Source: Phaeospirillum sp. (lineage in GTDB: Bacteria > Pseudomonadota > Alphaproteobacteria > Rhodospirillales > Magnetospirillaceae). Taken from it: 46,432 bases of DNA. The stretch's first letter is position 1; each line of letters opens with the position of its first letter. Position numbers and translations under genes: made by a program. Where the stretch lies: the NCBI GenBank assembly GCA_030651575.1, contig JAUSFB010000038.1:1-46432 (forward strand), written 5' to 3'. Below, piece by piece: positions 45,124 to 46,432 of this stretch. The notes beneath the pieces are model-generated. The model worked only from the letters and a program-made list of their open reading frames with translations. It did no database searches and was not told the DNA's origin.

Positions 45124-45144
45124 TTGACCCTGTAGCCGCTACAG
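45124..45144 (+). promoter_or_regulatory. MerR-type promoter with dyad operator for the CDF gene
   Basis: A -35-like TTGACC at 45124-45129 is followed directly by the dyad CTGTAGCCGCTACAG (45130-45144). A CATCAT hexamer at 45149-45154 gives a 19-base spacer, the long spacing that MerR-family activators twist into an active form. The dyad resembles the CadR/PbrR operator core. The CDF ATG is at 45182. Confidence 0.75.
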
Positions 45145-45181
45145 ACCCCATCATATCCTGGAATGAGTCCGGGAGGTAGGT

Positions 45182-45817
45182 ATGGGCGCAAGCTGCTGCC
45201 AGGGTGGATGTCAGACCCCGTCGGACGGGGCAGGGCCGCGTTTCCGTCGGGCATTGTGGGCCGCGCTGGTGATCAATGCCGGGATGTTCGTGGTCGAGAT
45301 CGTCGCGGGCATGGCGGCGGGATCGTCTGCGCTACAGGCGGATTCCCTGGACTTCCTCGGGGATGCCGCCAATTACGGCGTCAGCCTGTTCGTGCTGGGG
45401 ATGAGTCTGCGCCACCGGGCACGGGCATCGGTGCTGAAGGGGGCGACCATGGGGGCGTTCGGCCTGTGGGTGGTCGTCAACACCACCCTCCATCTGGTCA
45501 ACGGCACCGTCCCGGAAGCGGAGATGATGGGCATTGTCGGCGTTGTCGCCCTGATCGCCAATGGAGCGGTAGCGGTCATGCTGTATGCCTTCCGCGAGGG
45601 CGACAGCAACATGCGCTCGGTGTGGATCTGCTCGCGCAACGACGCCATCGGCAATATCGCCGTCCTGGCCGCCGCCAGCGGTGTCTTCGCCACCGGCTCG
45701 GGCTGGCCCGATTTCGCCGTGGCGGGGATCATGGCCGCCCTGGCTCTGAGCGGGGCGTTCCAGGTTCTGCGCCACGCTTTTGCCGAGTTGCGCTACTCCC
45801 CCATCGTGCAAGGATAG
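45182..45817 (+). CDS. Short CDF-type cation transporter with atypical metal-site residues
   Basis: 211 residues with GGGAGG upstream. The N-terminus is Cys-rich (MGASCCQGGC), then five or six helices (LWAALVINAGMFVVEIVAGM; ADSLDFLGDAANYGVSLFVLGM; VICSRND-like WICSRNDAIGNIAVLAAASG). In canonical CDF proteins helix 2 and helix 5 each carry HxxxD or DxxxD. Here helix 2 has D-LD-FLGD (Asp in place of the usual His) and helix 5 has C-SRN-D (Cys in place of His). The C-terminal metallochaperone-like domain is missing, so it is much shorter than CzcD/ZitB. Divergent from the MerR gene, so probably metal-induced efflux. Confidence 0.85.
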   Translation: MGASCCQGGCQTPSDGAGPRFRRALWAALVINAGMFVVEIVAGMAAGSSALQADSLDFLGDAANYGVSLFVLGMSLRHRARASVLKGATMGAFGLWVVVNTTLHLVNGTVPEAEMMGIVGVVALIANGAVAVMLYAFREGDSNMRSVWICSRNDAIGNIAVLAAASGVFATGSGWPDFAVAGIMAALALSGAFQVLRHAFAELRYSPIVQG

Positions 45818-46281
45818 GCCTTGCGGATATAGACGATGAAGGCCTGCGGCGCGCTCAGCCGGAATACGTCATCTACCCCCCTCCGGTTAAGATCTTCGGC
45901 CCATTCGATGAAGCCGCTGACCAAGTCCTGATCCTTCACCATGGGAGGTAAGCAGACCAGCCTCTCTTGGTACATGGGGGCCATGACCCGGATGGTCTCG
46001 ATAATGGCTGCCGTTGCCGCGAGGCATTTGGTTCCGCTGCTGACGACGTCGATATCTTCCTGGGACAGGGGGCGCTTGCCCAGTTCTCCGTTGAGCGCCA
46101 TGAGTTTCTTGACGTCTCCGCATAACCCCAGCAGTCGCGATAGAGGCAGTTTGCGGGTATTAGCCAAATGCTCTCGTGTCGGGGCTGATGATTCTCGCAT
46201 CGACCCGGCCTGTTCCCGCGCGGAAACAGACCAGGGCAGCAGCACGGCACAAACGGCAAGCACGGCAAGTCGAGCAAACAC
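45793..46281 (-). CDS. Exported Cys-containing protein, possibly Rap1a/Tai-like
   Basis: About 162 residues from a GTG at 46281, chosen because the signal peptide (VFARLAVLAVCAVLLPWSVSA) begins there and AGAAGG lies just upstream; the frame is open to 46422 across the RND gene end. The mature protein has Cys in GLCGD, GTKCLAA, LVCLPP and AYPC. This spacing, with a helical core and a final YPC, resembles Rap1a/Tai immunity-like domains, which I give only as a possibility. It converges on the CDF gene with a 25-base overlap and follows the RND gene by 11 bases. Confidence 0.6.
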   Translation of the reverse strand: MFARLAVLAVCAVLLPWSVSAREQAGSMRESSAPTREHLANTRKLPLSRLLGLCGDVKKLMALNGELGKRPLSQEDIDVVSSGTKCLAATAAIIETIRVMAPMYQERLVCLPPMVKDQDLVSGFIEWAEDLNRRGVDDVFRLSAPQAFIVYIRKAYPCTMGE

Positions 46282-46292
46282 GGGAGGCCTTC

Positions 46293-46432
46293 TCACAGCA
46301 TGTCCGCCGAGCGGCGGCGCAGCGTGTCGTGCTGGCGCAACTCCCGCCGGATCGCCCCAAAGCGCAGGTAGAGGGCGGGCACCACCACCATGTTCAGAGC
46401 GGTGGAGGACACCAAACCGCACAGGATGACCA
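46293..46432 (-). CDS. Heavy-metal RND efflux pump (CusA/CzcA type), C-terminal end only
   Basis: The minus-strand frame from the window edge reads VILCGLVSSTALNMVVVPALYLRFG, the last membrane helix of CusA/CzcA-family inner-membrane pumps, then a short basic tail (RRELRQHDTLRRRSADML) and TGA at 46293-46295. The rest lies outside the window. It belongs with the MerR and CDF genes to a metal-resistance region; the metal cannot be told from this fragment. Confidence 0.85.
   Translation of the reverse strand, partial: VILCGLVSSTALNMVVVPALYLRFGAIRRELRQHDTLRRRSADML

Overview
High-GC DNA (about two thirds G+C by eye) with short gaps and many ATGA overlaps. The gene families point to an alphaproteobacterium of the Rhodospirillales, most like Magnetospirillum/Paramagnetospirillum: cytochrome cd1 nitrite reductase, hflK-hflC-degP, a hopanoid hpnN-hpnK-hpnL block, a TRAP transporter, class I fumarase, and dense c-di-GMP, histidine kinase and chemoreceptor genes. 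Genus is inferred from gene content only. I found no rRNA, tRNA, CRISPR array or intact insertion sequence.

Layout. (1) 1-2.5 kb, denitrification: the 3' end of a nosR/nirI-type gene with an in-frame amber codon, then an FNR/NNR-type box and a monocistronic nirS closed by a strong terminator. (2) 2.5-10.1 kb, housekeeping: mrp, the hflK-hflC-degP membrane protease block, yqgE and the radical-SAM gene ygiQ. (3) 10.3-18 kb, transport and membrane lipid: TRAP dctQ-dctM with a convergent dctP, then translationally coupled hpnN-hpnK-hpnL. (4) 18.2-28.7 kb: fumarase, a DUF983 protein, a phosphorelay-like protein without phosphorylatable residues, a CBS4-PAS-GGDEF-EAL protein, an MFS permease, a coiled-coil membrane protein next to an HD-GYP phosphodiesterase, and a Sel1-like/trypsin-like protease. 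(5) 28.8-39.1 kb, a signalling block: two sensor kinases with closely similar DLRQPLR cores flank a monoheme cytochrome and a four-gene same-strand set of receiver-PP2C phosphatase, anti-sigma-type ATPase, STAS protein and a chemoreceptor with a CxxCH heme site. (6) 39.1-44.2 kb, an SHP/diheme cytochrome c/cytochrome b561 system with its divergent PepSY-response regulator-kinase operon. Two copies of a 40-bp element lie upstream of its two cytochrome transcription units, and a 41-residue gene heads the main one. (7) 44.2-46.4 kb, a heavy-metal region: transposase and membrane-protein remnants, a MerR regulator, a short CDF-type transporter with unusual metal-site residues, a Cys-containing exported protein and the 3' end of a CusA/CzcA-type RND pump.

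How the parts fit: nitrite reductase, NO/O2-binding SHP, c-type heme sensors and c-di-GMP enzymes together suggest a facultative, motile, microoxic or denitrifying lifestyle. The least expected items are the co-oriented heme-chemoreceptor/partner-switch genes at 32.3-36.5 kb and the duplicated 40-bp element with the small leading ORF at 40.2-41.8 kb. No stretch above 300 bases lacks a gene except the remnant zone at 44.15-44.72 kb.
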